Positions 30,696 through 38,662 of a DNA stretch of 64,000 nucleotides are shown here, in pieces. Both the position numbers and the translations under genes were made by a program. Positions within the stretch are counted from its first letter, which is position 1. Every line of letters begins with the position of its first letter. The stretch is from a virus: positions 62,001 to 126,000 of the IMG/VR virus record IMGVR_UViG_3300042922_000982; one strand, given 5' to 3'. A model generated the notes under the pieces. That model saw only the letters and a list, made by a program, of their open reading frames with translations. It ran no database searches and was not told where the DNA came from.

Positions 30696-30836
30696 TGACC
30701 GGAGCAGGACTCGAACCTGCAAGGGCTTGTCCCACGGGTTTCCCCGCACCCGCCGTTCACGGCGAGCAGCCTATCTCCCACGTCTGAGGTGGGTAGTCGT
30801 CCTTTCAGGCAGCGTATGCCATTCCGCCACCCGGCC
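30696..30836 (-). tRNA. tRNA-like gene 2 (Leu-CAG-like, 141 nt)
   Basis: Ends match a tRNA: 5' GGCCGGG pairs with 3' TCCGGTC (two G-U pairs), then A73; T arm GCAGG-TTCGAGT-CCTGC; D arm TGGCGGAATGGCATACGC resembles tRNA-Leu. A perfect 5-bp, 7-nt loop arm CCCAC-CTCAGAC-GTGGG (30777-30793) would give anticodon CAG (Leu). The molecule is 141 nt, about 53 nt longer than a class II tRNA. The extra length lies between the D arm and the anticodon arm and in the variable region, which itself holds a CGGG-GAAA-CCCG tetraloop hairpin. Could be an insertion-bearing tRNA or a tRNA-like RNA with another function. CCA is not encoded. Confidence 0.5.
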
Positions 30837-30841
30837 GGTGG

Positions 30842-30853
30842 CCAGTGTAGCAT
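30842..30853 (-). promoter_or_regulatory. Extended -10 promoter of tRNA-like gene 2
   Basis: Minus strand TG-c-TACACT-GG, identical in its -10 box to the promoter of tRNA-like gene 1; +1 falls at or next to the first acceptor base. Confidence 0.55.
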
Positions 30854-30870
30854 GCGATCGCCACATACAC

Positions 30871-30902
30871 CCAGGCCCCGGACCGTGGGGTCCGGGGCCT
30901 GG
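30871..30902. terminator. 14-bp GC-rich hairpin
   Basis: CCAGGCCCCGGACC-gtgg-GGTCCGGGGCCTGG, perfectly paired. No T-run on either side; possibly a transcription barrier between the promoter of tRNA-like gene 2 and the region to its right. Confidence 0.45.
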
Positions 30903-30904
30903 GT

Positions 30905-31297
30905 GCGTCTACCCCCTCTGAGAGGAAGGTTGAAAGGGTGGGGTTTTGGCAAGGTGATCCCCGAACTTCGGAGCAAGCTCCGGGCGCCACGCAGGGCGAC
31001 GCCACCTGCACCGTGTAAATTTCCAACTCAATCCCAACTCTTGCAAGCGGGGCGGGGTCGGCCACGGTGCGCCTCGAATCTGGTGGGGCTGCGCGGCGGG
31101 ATTGAGGCCCGCCGTCAAGCCGCTCTGATGCAAGGGAGCGACCACCATTCACGCGATTTCAGGTCGCGCTAACCGAGGGATTGTTCGCCGCTGGGCGCCC
31201 CCACTCCTTGCCGAGCCTGGGAAAGCTTGCCGGGGCTGCCTGCCGGGGCCGAAACCCCCGCCGCCGCCGCCGTGCGCTGCGAACAAGCTAATATTAA
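30905..31297. other. Unassigned 390-bp intergenic region
   Basis: No open frame here has a ribosome site or credible composition. Several short hairpins are visible (CGGAG-caag-CTCCG; GGCGGG-attgag-GCCCGCC; CGCGA/TCGCG; GCACCGTG with CACGGTGC 47 nt apart) plus a rare AT-rich patch (31013-31050). It is closed on the right by a terminator that works in both directions. It could encode a structured RNA or hold replication or packaging signals; nothing known is recognised. Confidence 0.4.
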
Positions 31298-31336
31298 CCC
31301 GCCCCTAACCTGGCTGGCAAGGGGCGGGCCTGTTTT
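31298..31336. terminator. Bidirectional intrinsic terminator
   Basis: CCCGCCCCT and AGGGGCGGG pair over 9 bp; followed on plus by CCTGTTTTTT and on minus by TTAATATTAG. On the minus strand it ends the long right-arm transcript after the gene at 31338. Confidence 0.8.
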
Positions 31337-31337
31337 T

Positions 31338-31565
31338 TCACGAATTGATCGCCGATTCGTCGCGGGCCACCACCTGCTCGTAGACGATGTCCTCGGCTAC
31401 GAGCCAATCGTGGACCGCCTGTTCGGCGTCGTCGAGGCTTGATCTGGCGATGGTGATCTGCAAGGTGCGGGGCCTGGGAAGATCCTTCAAGTGCAGGGTG
31501 GTGGTGCGCTCCGCTGATACGAAGCGCACCCCCGACACCGTCACCTGGAAGGTCGTCTGTTCCAT
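31338..31565 (-). CDS. Hypothetical protein, 75 aa
   Basis: Last gene of the right arm, 21 nt after the 2128-aa gene. Beta-rich first half (TFQVTVSGVRFVSAERTT) and an acidic helical end (DDAEQAVHDWLVAEDIVYEQ). No good ribosome site is visible, so it may depend on coupling. Function unknown. Confidence 0.6.
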   Translation of the reverse strand: MEQTTFQVTVSGVRFVSAERTTTLHLKDLPRPRTLQITIARSSLDDAEQAVHDWLVAEDIVYEQVVARDESAINS

Positions 31566-31586
31566 GGCCCCGGCCCTGCCGATCGC

Positions 31587-34500
31587 CTACTCCAGATCCG
31601 GCTCGGCGTGCCCGGCGGTACGGCCGGGCGCGCGATCGCTGCGTTTCTTGCCCATGAACTGGGCCTTCACGCGAGCGGGAGCCGCCTCGGCACCTTCCAC
31701 CCGGCCGAAGCGCGCCGCCTGGCGCACCTCGCCTGCCAGCTTCTGCTTGCGGGCAACCGCGATCCCCTTCTTCTCGTCCAGGGTCGAGACCCCGGCCGTG
31801 TGCGAGCGGGTGATGACGCGGTGCACGATCGCCTTCGGCACCGAGCCGGTGAGGCGGGCGTGACGCCCGTAGAGCTGCTCCAGGTTGGCCTGGTTGTAGT
31901 CGCCGTCCAGGTCGATCAGGTGCGTGCCGCGACCCAGGTTGACACCCGAGGCCGCGATGTTCGAGCTGACGACCAGGATCTTGTGCGCCTCGTTCTCGTT
32001 GAAGCTCTTGACCGTATCGTTGCGCGAGGCGCTGATGCGGGTGTCGTGCTTCTCGACAGGCGACGTCTCCTCGTCCTCCGCGCCCGGCTCGGGCGTGAAG
32101 TCCTCGTCGGTGCCGCCCGCCTCCTCGTGCGCCGCCTTCAGCTCGTCTTGCGACGCGCGGATGACGCCGTACTTGTAGCCCAGGCGATCGGCATCGGCGC
32201 CGCCCGCCATCTTCTGCACGTCGGCATGGGCCCGCTTGAGGCGTTCGTACGTGTTGGACGTCTCGGGGAAGGTGCTGAGGCGATCGCGGGTGTCCGCGTG
32301 CGCCCGCGCCACCGCCTTGAGGTTGCGGTGCTCGACCTCCTCCTCGTGCGTCAGACCGCCCGCCGCCGCCTTGGCGGACAGGTGGTTGTGGCGCTCGTAG
32401 GCGTGCTTCGTGTTGTCGTGGGTGTCTTGCAGGCTGGCCTTGAGGGCCTGGTGCTTGGTCGCCTCTTCGTGCATCTGGCGCTCGATCGGCTCCAGGCTGC
32501 TCTCGAGGTGGCGCTTGGCGTTGGCGCCCGAGTACTCGCCCATCACGCGCTTGGCCACCCCTTCGAGGTGGTTCTGGCCGTTGACGCGCTTGGAGGCGAG
32601 GATGATCTTGGCGTGGGGGTCGTTGCGCATGATCTCGCGCACCTTGTCCTCCACGGCCTTGATCTTGTGAGCGTGAAGCTCCTCCTCCGAGTGGGCGATC
32701 GCCGCCAGGGCGCCCTTGCCGATCTTGCCGTCCTTGCCGCCGCCCTCGATCGCGCTCATGGCGCCAGAGCTGTGAAGCTCCTCGTGGTGGCGTTGGATCA
32801 TGGCGTCGTGCTCGGGGCCGAGATCGACGTGCATGTCCTGCAACTGGGCCGACGGGGGACGCATCTCGGCGTCGAGGTCCTCGTTGGTGGAGGTCACCAT
32901 GTAGCGGCTGAGCTTGTTACCCAGCTCGGCCTTCTTCTCCTCGTTGATGCCGATCAGGTGGCCGGTCGACTCGTCCTTGATGCCGTAGTTCTTGATGAAC
33001 TGCTTCTCGGTGCCGAGATCGTGCTGGCCACGGTGCGTCATGTTGACGAGGTTGAGCTGCTCGCCCAGGTGGTTCTGGATCGGCGTGCCCGTGAGCGCCA
33101 TGACGCCCTTGGCCCGGCCGTGCTGCGACGCCTTCAAGCCCGCGTCCTCGTGGTCGAGGCCGTGGATGTAGGCGTCCACCACCCGGCGCTGGCCGCCCTG
33201 CGTGCCCGCGCGGTTGAGCGTGTGCGCCTCGTCGACGATCACGCCGTCGAAGCCCTGCTCTTTCAGGTGCTGGGCGATCGGCTTGCCGCCCACCTTCTTG
33301 TTGCCGTGCACCGGGGCGCCGTCCTCGCCGAACAGCTCGTGCGCCTTGATGTTGTGCTCCGCCTCCAGGGCCGCCTGGACCTCGGGCCGGTGCAGATCAT
33401 CGTGCGTGAGCCCCTTGTCGCGCATCACGTCCGCGAGCTTGACCGCCCCGATGCGGGTGGCCTTGTTCGCGAGCATGGAGCGCGTGACGACGTGGTACTT
33501 CGCGTTCGGGCTGATGTCCTTGCCGAACGAGATCTCGCCGCCCTCGTGGTGATCACCGGCGCCGGGCAGGTGCGGCTTCATGCCGAAGAAGGCCGCCGCG
33601 TCGTCTTTCCAGGCTTTCGCCTGGGTGGTGGAGGGCACCACGACCAGGTGCTTCTGCGCCGCGTCCGGGTTCTTCACCTTGGCAAGCTCGGCCGCCGCGA
33701 GCGCGGAGCTGGTCTTGCCGTTGCCGACGCCGAGCGCGCTGATGGTGCGCTGCCCGCCGTTGACGTAGTGGTGAATCATCTTCTGCTGGTGCTTGGTGAA
33801 CCCGATCTGACGGCCGTTGGTGTCGCCGTTGATGTGGCTCAACAGGCCAGGGATCGCCGTGGTCGCCTTGCCCTCGGGGCCGTAGACGTGAGAGCCCAGC
33901 TCGTCGAAGCCGTTGATCTGGTCGGCTGCGAGGGCCGCTTTTTGGCGGACCTGCTGCAAGCGCGGCAGGATGTCGCCGCGCAGCTTGACGCCGCCGAGCA
34001 GGTGCGTGATGCGGTCGACCGCCTCCATGGGCACGACCAGCCCGCGCTTGCCGCCCTTGGCGTTGGCCAGCTGGCCGTAGCCTTCCTCTTTCAGCATGCC
34101 GAGCACCTGGGCGATCGCGTGCGCCTTGCGGATCGCCTGCGATTGCTCGGTGGTGGTGCCGAGGTTGGCGTCTTCCAGCCCGCCGAGGCCGTGCTTCTCG
34201 CCCAGCTCCTTGATGATGGCCTGCTCTTGCGCCTGGGTGGGCGTGCCCTTCCAGAACATCTTGTGCTTGACCATCGCGTTGGCCAGCTCGATCAGCTTGC
34301 CCTCGGGATCGGTGGGGTCCGACGGCAGGCTCAGAATGGCGCGCGGCTCGGGCGCGTCGATCTCGGGCAGGCCGTCCTTGACGCGCTGCTTGTTCGCCTT
34401 CAGGCGCGCCTTGCGCTCGTCGGCGGACTCGGGCTGCTCCATCTGGATGGTGGGCACGTCGGCGTGGGCCTTGCGGTCCGCGTCGGCGAGCTTGGCGTCG

Positions 34501-37500
34501 ACGATCGCCTTCTCCTCGGGCGTGTGGGCCTCGAAGTAGGCGTGGGCCTTCTCGCGGCTCCAGTTGCCCAGGGCGGTCATCTTGTCCTGCTTGGCGTCGT
34601 AGCCCGCGAAGAGCTGCTTGCCGTTGTGCTCCACCGGCCCCTGGTGCTGGGCCAGGCCGCCGGTCTCGCCGATGATCTCGTGCAGGCGCTTGCCCGCCAG
34701 GTTGCCCTGGGTGATCACGGGCGACCCCTTGTGGTCGTACGTGACATGCATGAGCCAGTGGCTGTTGCCGTTGGAGAGGTGCACCACCGAGCTGGTGCCC
34801 GCCAGCGCGCGCAGCTTGCGGTTGAGGTCGTCGGCGGTGTGGATCACGGTGTCGCCGAGCAAGCCGCCCCAGTACTGATCCTTCACGCGGCCGTCGGCGC
34901 CGATGTGAATGTCGATGTCGTGGCCGTCGTGCGTGCGCGCGGTGAACGTGCGCGTGCCGTCGTCTTGCTGGGCGCCTTCCTTGAAGTCGACCGGGGCGTC
35001 CTCTGCCGCCGCCTTCGCCTTCTCGCCCTTGGTGGCCGTCTTGCGCACCTTGCCGTCGGCGACGGTGCGCTTGTGGCCCGCGATCTGCTTGGCGACGTGC
35101 TCGCTCAGGTCGTTGCCCGAGCTGTTCTGAATGGCCGCGTCGAGCTCCTTGTTGAAGTCGACCGCCAGGTTCTTGTTGTCGAGCCCCAGGTGGCGGTACA
35201 GCGCGGCGGCCGGGATGGTCCCGTCCTTCTTGCTGCCGGGCACCTGCGTCCCGTGCTCCGTCTCCGCGAACAGCTCGGTCTTGTGACCCTTCTTGCTCTT
35301 GGCGTCGTAGCTCTGGCGGACGTGAACGTGGACCGTCTTGCCCTCGTGCTGGATGGTGAACTTGTGCTCTTTCGCCGCCTTCTCGTCATCCGCGTGGCTG
35401 TGATCGCCGAAGTCGCCGCCGCCCGACAGGTGCGCGTGAAGCTCGGAGATGTGCTTGCCCACGAAGGCCGAGGGACCGGCGGCAATCTGGCCGCCCTTGG
35501 TGATGTACACGGCGCGCCCGTGCATGGTGATCCAGCGCCCGCCGGGGTACTTCGAGAGCATCTCGGCGCCGATCCCCTTGAGGATCAGGTCGTCGAAGGG
35601 CTCGTCAACGCCCGCGACCAGCGCGTCGGCCACCCGGTAGGTCAGGCTGCCGGTGTAGCTCTTGGCGATCGCCTCGTCCACCTGGGACAGAGAACCCGGC
35701 CCGGCAAACGCCGCCATCTGGAAGATGAGGCCGTTGGCGCGGTCGACCACGGTCCAGACGCGATCGTCGCCGCCCAGGCTCTTGACCAGGCCGGTGTCGG
35801 CCAGCCACATCTTCACCGTGCGCTGCGGCTCGGCGTCGAGGGGCCGATCCTCGAACACGAAGGCCATCAAGCGGCCCTCGGCGGTGTAGGGCATCAGCCC
35901 CTTGGTCAGCTCGGTGCCGTGGAAGTCCTGGAGGTCGCCCGCCAGCTGGAGGTGCTGCTTGGCGTTCATGAGCATCTTGCGGCCGGTGCCGGGGTGGTAG
36001 CCCAGGCGCTCGAACACGTCCGACACCGCGATCCAGCTCTTCTTGCCGCCCACCACGTCCTTGGTGGACTTGGGGGTGGTCAGCATGGCCATGTAGTCGC
36101 CCTTCCACTTGAGGAGGTTGAGCGCCAGCTGGTACTTCTGGCCGTTCGGGTTGACCTTCGAGGGCTTGACGCCGCCGTTGACCAGCATGCGATTGACGAT
36201 CATGTGATCGTTAATGGCCACGGGCTCGCGATCGGCGGCTTGCAGGAGCGCCTTGTACTCCTTGCCCTTGCGCTGATCCTTGGGCACCTTGCGCACCGCG
36301 CTCTTGGCCGCCTGGATCTCGGCGTTCTGCGCGTTCAGGTCGTCCTTGGCGCGCTTGAGGCCCTCGGCCATGGCCGGAACGTGCTCGTGCTTGAGCATGT
36401 CCTTGAGCGCCTTGCCGCCGTCCTCGAGGCCCGCCGACACGACCACGGCGTAGCGCGCGCGGGGGTCGGGAATTTGCGCGATCGCCGCGCCCATGAGGGC
36501 CTGCAACCGCTCCGAGTGATCGGCTTGCGCCACCTGGGCGAGCGGGTCGACGCCCTTGCCCTCGACCAGATCGCCGAGCGTGCCCGCTTGATCATCGTCG
36601 CCCGCCGGGGCGTCGAGGTGGGCGGCCACGACCTCGTGGGCCAGGCGCGACAGGCGCTTGACCTCGGCCGTTTCGACCTGCATGGCGTGAGCCAGCTCGG
36701 TGTCGGTGGCCGGGCGGCCAAGCTCCGTCTCCAGGGCGCCGCGCACGCGGCTCATCTGGGTCAGGCTGGTGTTGTCGGCCTGCGACACGCGAATGGGGCT
36801 GACGCCCATGATGTCGCGCCACTTGCGGCTCAACTCCTGATCGACGGTGCCCGCCACCTGATCGTGCAGGCTGGTGATGCGCTCGGTGGGGTCGTGGCGA
36901 CCGATCACCTGCCACGCGCTCATGCGGGCGTGCTGCGCCATGTCGGCGAAGAACGAATTGCTCGCCGGGCGGCCCTTCTCGTCGACGGAGGCCGTCATGC
37001 CGAGCTTGCGCATCCAGTTACCGGCGATCGCCACGATCTTCGGCTCCATGTTGCGCAGGGTCGCTTCTTTCACCCGGCGCTCCAGCTCCGGGGTGTAGTC
37101 CTTGTAGCCCTTGAGCTTCTCGCGGATCCGCTGCTTCGCCTCGTCGCCGTCGGCGAGGAAGAGCTGGCCTTCGAGCTTCTTCTTCTCGGCGAACTTGCCG
37201 AGGTGCTCCTCGAACACCGCCTGCTTCTGCACGCGGGCCGCCGCGCCCTCGGCGCTGTCCTTCTTGAGGCCCGGAATGTCGAACAGGGGGGCGGGCTTGC
37301 CGAGCGTCACCTTGGCCGGGGCCGCCGCCGTGTTCACCTTCGCGCGCACGTCGGGCTCGGCCCAGGCAAGCGAGCCCTGCGGGCCCACGCCGGGGAGCGT
37401 CTTGGGGGTCTTGGGCTTGGCGGCGGCCTTCGTCGCCTTCGTTTTCTTGCCGCCCGCCTCGCCGTGGGTGCCCACGGTCAGGACCGGCTGCTTGGCGTGC

Positions 37501-37973
37501 GCCTTGACCTTGCCGCCCACATGGACGCCGGTCTTGCCCGCCTTGGCGGCAGCCTTGGTGGCCGGGGCGATCGCCGCCGCCTTCTTGGGCGATTGCGCCT
37601 TGAGGGCCGTGCTGGCCTTGCCCGTGGTGGGCTTGGTCGGCGCCTTGGCGACGGCCTTGGCCTTCACCTTGGCCTTCGGCGCGGCCACGGTGGCCGCCTT
37701 GCCCGCCTTCTTCGCGGGCTGGGCGCCCACGGGCTTGGCCTTGGGCACCGCCGCGCTGGCCTTGCCCTTGGTGCCCTTGACGGCCGCCTTGGTGGCCTTG
37801 GGGGCCGCGCCCGCTTTCGCGTCCTTCTTCTTGAGCTTCGCTTCCTCCAGAAGCTTGGCCGCGAGCGCGCTCACGACCTTTTTCTTGTTGACGTTGCGGG
37901 TGGTCTCGCGCACCTGGTAGACCGTGCCCGTTTTGGTGTGGCTCTGGTGAGCCTTCACCCTTTCGGTACTCAT
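31587..37973 (-). CDS. Giant polyvalent protein: sigma-70-like region plus SNF2 helicase, 2128 aa
   Basis: ATG at 37973 has GGAGG 9 nt upstream; the ATG at 37982 has none at a usable distance. Order of parts: residues 1-45 a motif shared with two neighbours (VKAHQSHTKTGTVYQVRE); about 45-200 Lys/Ala/Pro-rich and histone-like. About 300-530 resembles sigma-70 regions 2 to 3/4 (MEPKIVAIAGNWMRKLGM, QVIGRHDPTERI, then LETELGRPATDTELAHAM and LDAPAGDDDQAGTLGDLVEG). About 900-1200 contains GRWITMHGRAVYITKGG as in head-associated proteins. About 1410-2050 is an SNF2/DEAD-type helicase: Walker A GVGNGKTSSA, DEAH in GVIVDEAHTLN, TGTPIQN, and the QLYGRHARLTG motif VI. Such multi-domain proteins next to MuF genes are thought to be packaged and injected (polyvalent proteins). 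The sigma call is from pattern reading only. The end is basic. Confidence 0.85.
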   Translation of the reverse strand: MSTERVKAHQSHTKTGTVYQVRETTRNVNKKKVVSALAAKLLEEAKLKKKDAKAGAAPKATKAAVKGTKGKASAAVPKAKPVGAQPAKKAGKAATVAAPKAKVKAKAVAKAPTKPTTGKASTALKAQSPKKAAAIAPATKAAAKAGKTGVHVGGKVKAHAKQPVLTVGTHGEAGGKKTKATKAAAKPKTPKTLPGVGPQGSLAWAEPDVRAKVNTAAAPAKVTLGKPAPLFDIPGLKKDSAEGAAARVQKQAVFEEHLGKFAEKKKLEGQLFLADGDEAKQRIREKLKGYKDYTPELERRVKEATLRNMEPKIVAIAGNWMRKLGMTASVDEKGRPASNSFFADMAQHARMSAWQVIGRHDPTERITSLHDQVAGTVDQELSRKWRDIMGVSPIRVSQADNTSLTQMSRVRGALETELGRPATDTELAHAMQVETAEVKRLSRLAHEVVAAHLDAPAGDDDQAGTLGDLVEGKGVDPLAQVAQADHSERLQALMGAAIAQIPDPRARYAVVVSAGLEDGGKALKDMLKHEHVPAMAEGLKRAKDDLNAQNAEIQAAKSAVRKVPKDQRKGKEYKALLQAADREPVAINDHMIVNRMLVNGGVKPSKVNPNGQKYQLALNLLKWKGDYMAMLTTPKSTKDVVGGKKSWIAVSDVFERLGYHPGTGRKMLMNAKQHLQLAGDLQDFHGTELTKGLMPYTAEGRLMAFVFEDRPLDAEPQRTVKMWLADTGLVKSLGGDDRVWTVVDRANGLIFQMAAFAGPGSLSQVDEAIAKSYTGSLTYRVADALVAGVDEPFDDLILKGIGAEMLSKYPGGRWITMHGRAVYITKGGQIAAGPSAFVGKHISELHAHLSGGGDFGDHSHADDEKAAKEHKFTIQHEGKTVHVHVRQSYDAKSKKGHKTELFAETEHGTQVPGSKKDGTIPAAALYRHLGLDNKNLAVDFNKELDAAIQNSSGNDLSEHVAKQIAGHKRTVADGKVRKTATKGEKAKAAAEDAPVDFKEGAQQDDGTRTFTARTHDGHDIDIHIGADGRVKDQYWGGLLGDTVIHTADDLNRKLRALAGTSSVVHLSNGNSHWLMHVTYDHKGSPVITQGNLAGKRLHEIIGETGGLAQHQGPVEHNGKQLFAGYDAKQDKMTALGNWSREKAHAYFEAHTPEEKAIVDAKLADADRKAHADVPTIQMEQPESADERKARLKANKQRVKDGLPEIDAPEPRAILSLPSDPTDPEGKLIELANAMVKHKMFWKGTPTQAQEQAIIKELGEKHGLGGLEDANLGTTTEQSQAIRKAHAIAQVLGMLKEEGYGQLANAKGGKRGLVVPMEAVDRITHLLGGVKLRGDILPRLQQVRQKAALAADQINGFDELGSHVYGPEGKATTAIPGLLSHINGDTNGRQIGFTKHQQKMIHHYVNGGQRTISALGVGNGKTSSALAAAELAKVKNPDAAQKHLVVVPSTTQAKAWKDDAAAFFGMKPHLPGAGDHHEGGEISFGKDISPNAKYHVVTRSMLANKATRIGAVKLADVMRDKGLTHDDLHRPEVQAALEAEHNIKAHELFGEDGAPVHGNKKVGGKPIAQHLKEQGFDGVIVDEAHTLNRAGTQGGQRRVVDAYIHGLDHEDAGLKASQHGRAKGVMALTGTPIQNHLGEQLNLVNMTHRGQHDLGTEKQFIKNYGIKDESTGHLIGINEEKKAELGNKLSRYMVTSTNEDLDAEMRPPSAQLQDMHVDLGPEHDAMIQRHHEELHSSGAMSAIEGGGKDGKIGKGALAAIAHSEEELHAHKIKAVEDKVREIMRNDPHAKIILASKRVNGQNHLEGVAKRVMGEYSGANAKRHLESSLEPIERQMHEEATKHQALKASLQDTHDNTKHAYERHNHLSAKAAAGGLTHEEEVEHRNLKAVARAHADTRDRLSTFPETSNTYERLKRAHADVQKMAGGADADRLGYKYGVIRASQDELKAAHEEAGGTDEDFTPEPGAEDEETSPVEKHDTRISASRNDTVKSFNENEAHKILVVSSNIAASGVNLGRGTHLIDLDGDYNQANLEQLYGRHARLTGSVPKAIVHRVITRSHTAGVSTLDEKKGIAVARKQKLAGEVRQAARFGRVEGAEAAPARVKAQFMGKKRSDRAPGRTAGHAEPDLE

Positions 37974-38011
37974 ACGCTCCATCCTCCTATTGGCATGGGA
38001 TTGGCGTTCCG

Positions 38012-38020
38012 AGCGTAGCA
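38012..38020 (-). promoter_or_regulatory. Extended -10 promoter of the giant gene
   Basis: Minus strand TG-c-TACGCT, start near 38005, leader about 32 nt. It follows the hairpin at 38065-38105. Confidence 0.45.
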
Positions 38021-38064
38021 CGGGCAAGCAGCCGAAAAGGCACCATTTGACACCTTAGACGCAA

Positions 38065-38105
38065 TTATCCCCGAGGTGGGCCTGTTGGGCCTTCCTCGGG
38101 GATAA
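38065..38105 (-). terminator. Hairpin downstream of tRNA-like gene 3
   Basis: TTATCCCCGAG and CTCGGGGATAA form a perfect 11-bp stem; minus strand continues TTGCGTCT. Likely terminator of the tRNA-like transcript. Confidence 0.55.
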
Positions 38106-38128
38106 CTGCGGACTCCCGCCATGGGAGA

Positions 38129-38278
38129 TGGCGCCGTGGCAGGAATCGAACCTGCGATCTGAGGCTTCTCTGTTCCCGGCCGCCTGGGGGAGGTACTCCC
38201 GAACCGGGCGATATGGCCCCTCTCTCTACCTGGGTCGGGGTCTTGCAGGCACCCCTTCCGCCTGATGGTCATCACGGC
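38129..38278 (-). tRNA. tRNA-like gene 3 (150 nt, G73-CCA)
   Basis: 3' end: T arm GCAGG-TTCGATT-CCTGC, acceptor CACGGC, G73 and encoded CCA. 5' strand GCCGTG begins exactly 7 nt after the -10 box. A 5-bp arm GGGGT/ACCCC with a 9-nt loop containing CTGCAAG sits at the normal place for an anticodon arm (would read GCA), followed by about 80 nt of structured variable region, including GGGAG-tac-CTCCC. Total 150 nt is far above normal. As in gene 1 the acceptor is one pair short when G73-CCA is taken at face value. Could be a tRNA with a giant variable arm or a tRNA-like regulatory RNA. Confidence 0.5.
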
Positions 38279-38282
38279 GGGA

Positions 38283-38292
38283 CCAGTATACC
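38283..38292 (-). promoter_or_regulatory. -10 promoter of tRNA-like gene 3
   Basis: Minus strand GG-TATACT-GG, matching the GGTAnnCTGG box seen at 17991, 45728 and 48282. It overlaps the end of the upstream kinase-like gene (no gap). Confidence 0.55.
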
Positions 38293-38293
38293 C

Positions 38294-38662
38294 TCATGCG
38301 TAATCGATCGCCACCACGCGATCGCCCCAGCGGCCCACGTTGCTGTCGTCGAGGTCCTCGGTGAGCCCCGCGAACATGGCCGGGCACCATACCCATCCCT
38401 CCGGCAGCGGCTCGGCGCGGGCCATCACGTTGAGCCACCCGCCGGGGGACGCCCAGAGGGTCGGGCACAGCCGGAAGTGCCCCCGGTGCTGGGCCCACAC
38501 CGACGCCTCGTTCATGTTGGACAAGAGCCCCCACAGGAACGCGTACCACCCGGCCGTCACGATGGGCACCTTCACCACCACGCCCCCGATCAAGAGGGCA
38601 TGGCGGGTGGCGCCGGTGGCGATCGCCAACCGGCCGGGCAAGCGGCGCGCCAGGCCCCTCAC
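38294..38662 (-). CDS. Minimal kinase-like protein, 122 aa
   Basis: GTG at 38662 in a GTGA overlap with the upstream gene. Motifs in order suggest a stripped-down protein-kinase/APH fold: GGVVVKVP (ATP-site Lys), SNMNEASVW (helix Glu), LCPTLWASPGGWLNVM (hinge-like), LTEDLDDSNVG (catalytic loop with Asp and Asn) and VVAIDYA (DFG/DYG-like). Phages often carry short proteins of this kind of unknown activity. At 122 aa it lacks much of a normal C-lobe, so it may be a pseudokinase or a specialised enzyme. Its position in the head-protein module hints at packaging with the virion. Confidence 0.55.
   Translation of the reverse strand: MRGLARRLPGRLAIATGATRHALLIGGVVVKVPIVTAGWYAFLWGLLSNMNEASVWAQHRGHFRLCPTLWASPGGWLNVMARAEPLPEGWVWCPAMFAGLTEDLDDSNVGRWGDRVVAIDYA

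Noticed and set aside
30696-30836. Group I intron in tRNA-Leu, as in cyanobacterial tRNA-Leu(UAA)
   Set aside because: The excess of about 53 nt is far too short for a group I intron core, and the pieces do not interrupt a normal anticodon loop.
31608-38018. Plus-strand open frame of 2136 codons opposite the giant protein
   Set aside because: It is a shadow frame: composition is repetitive Leu/Val/Arg/His with no domain motifs, no ribosome site, while the minus frame has clear helicase motifs and a good start.
38129-38278. tmRNA
   Set aside because: Too short, and no tag-peptide reading frame or pseudoknot pattern is visible.
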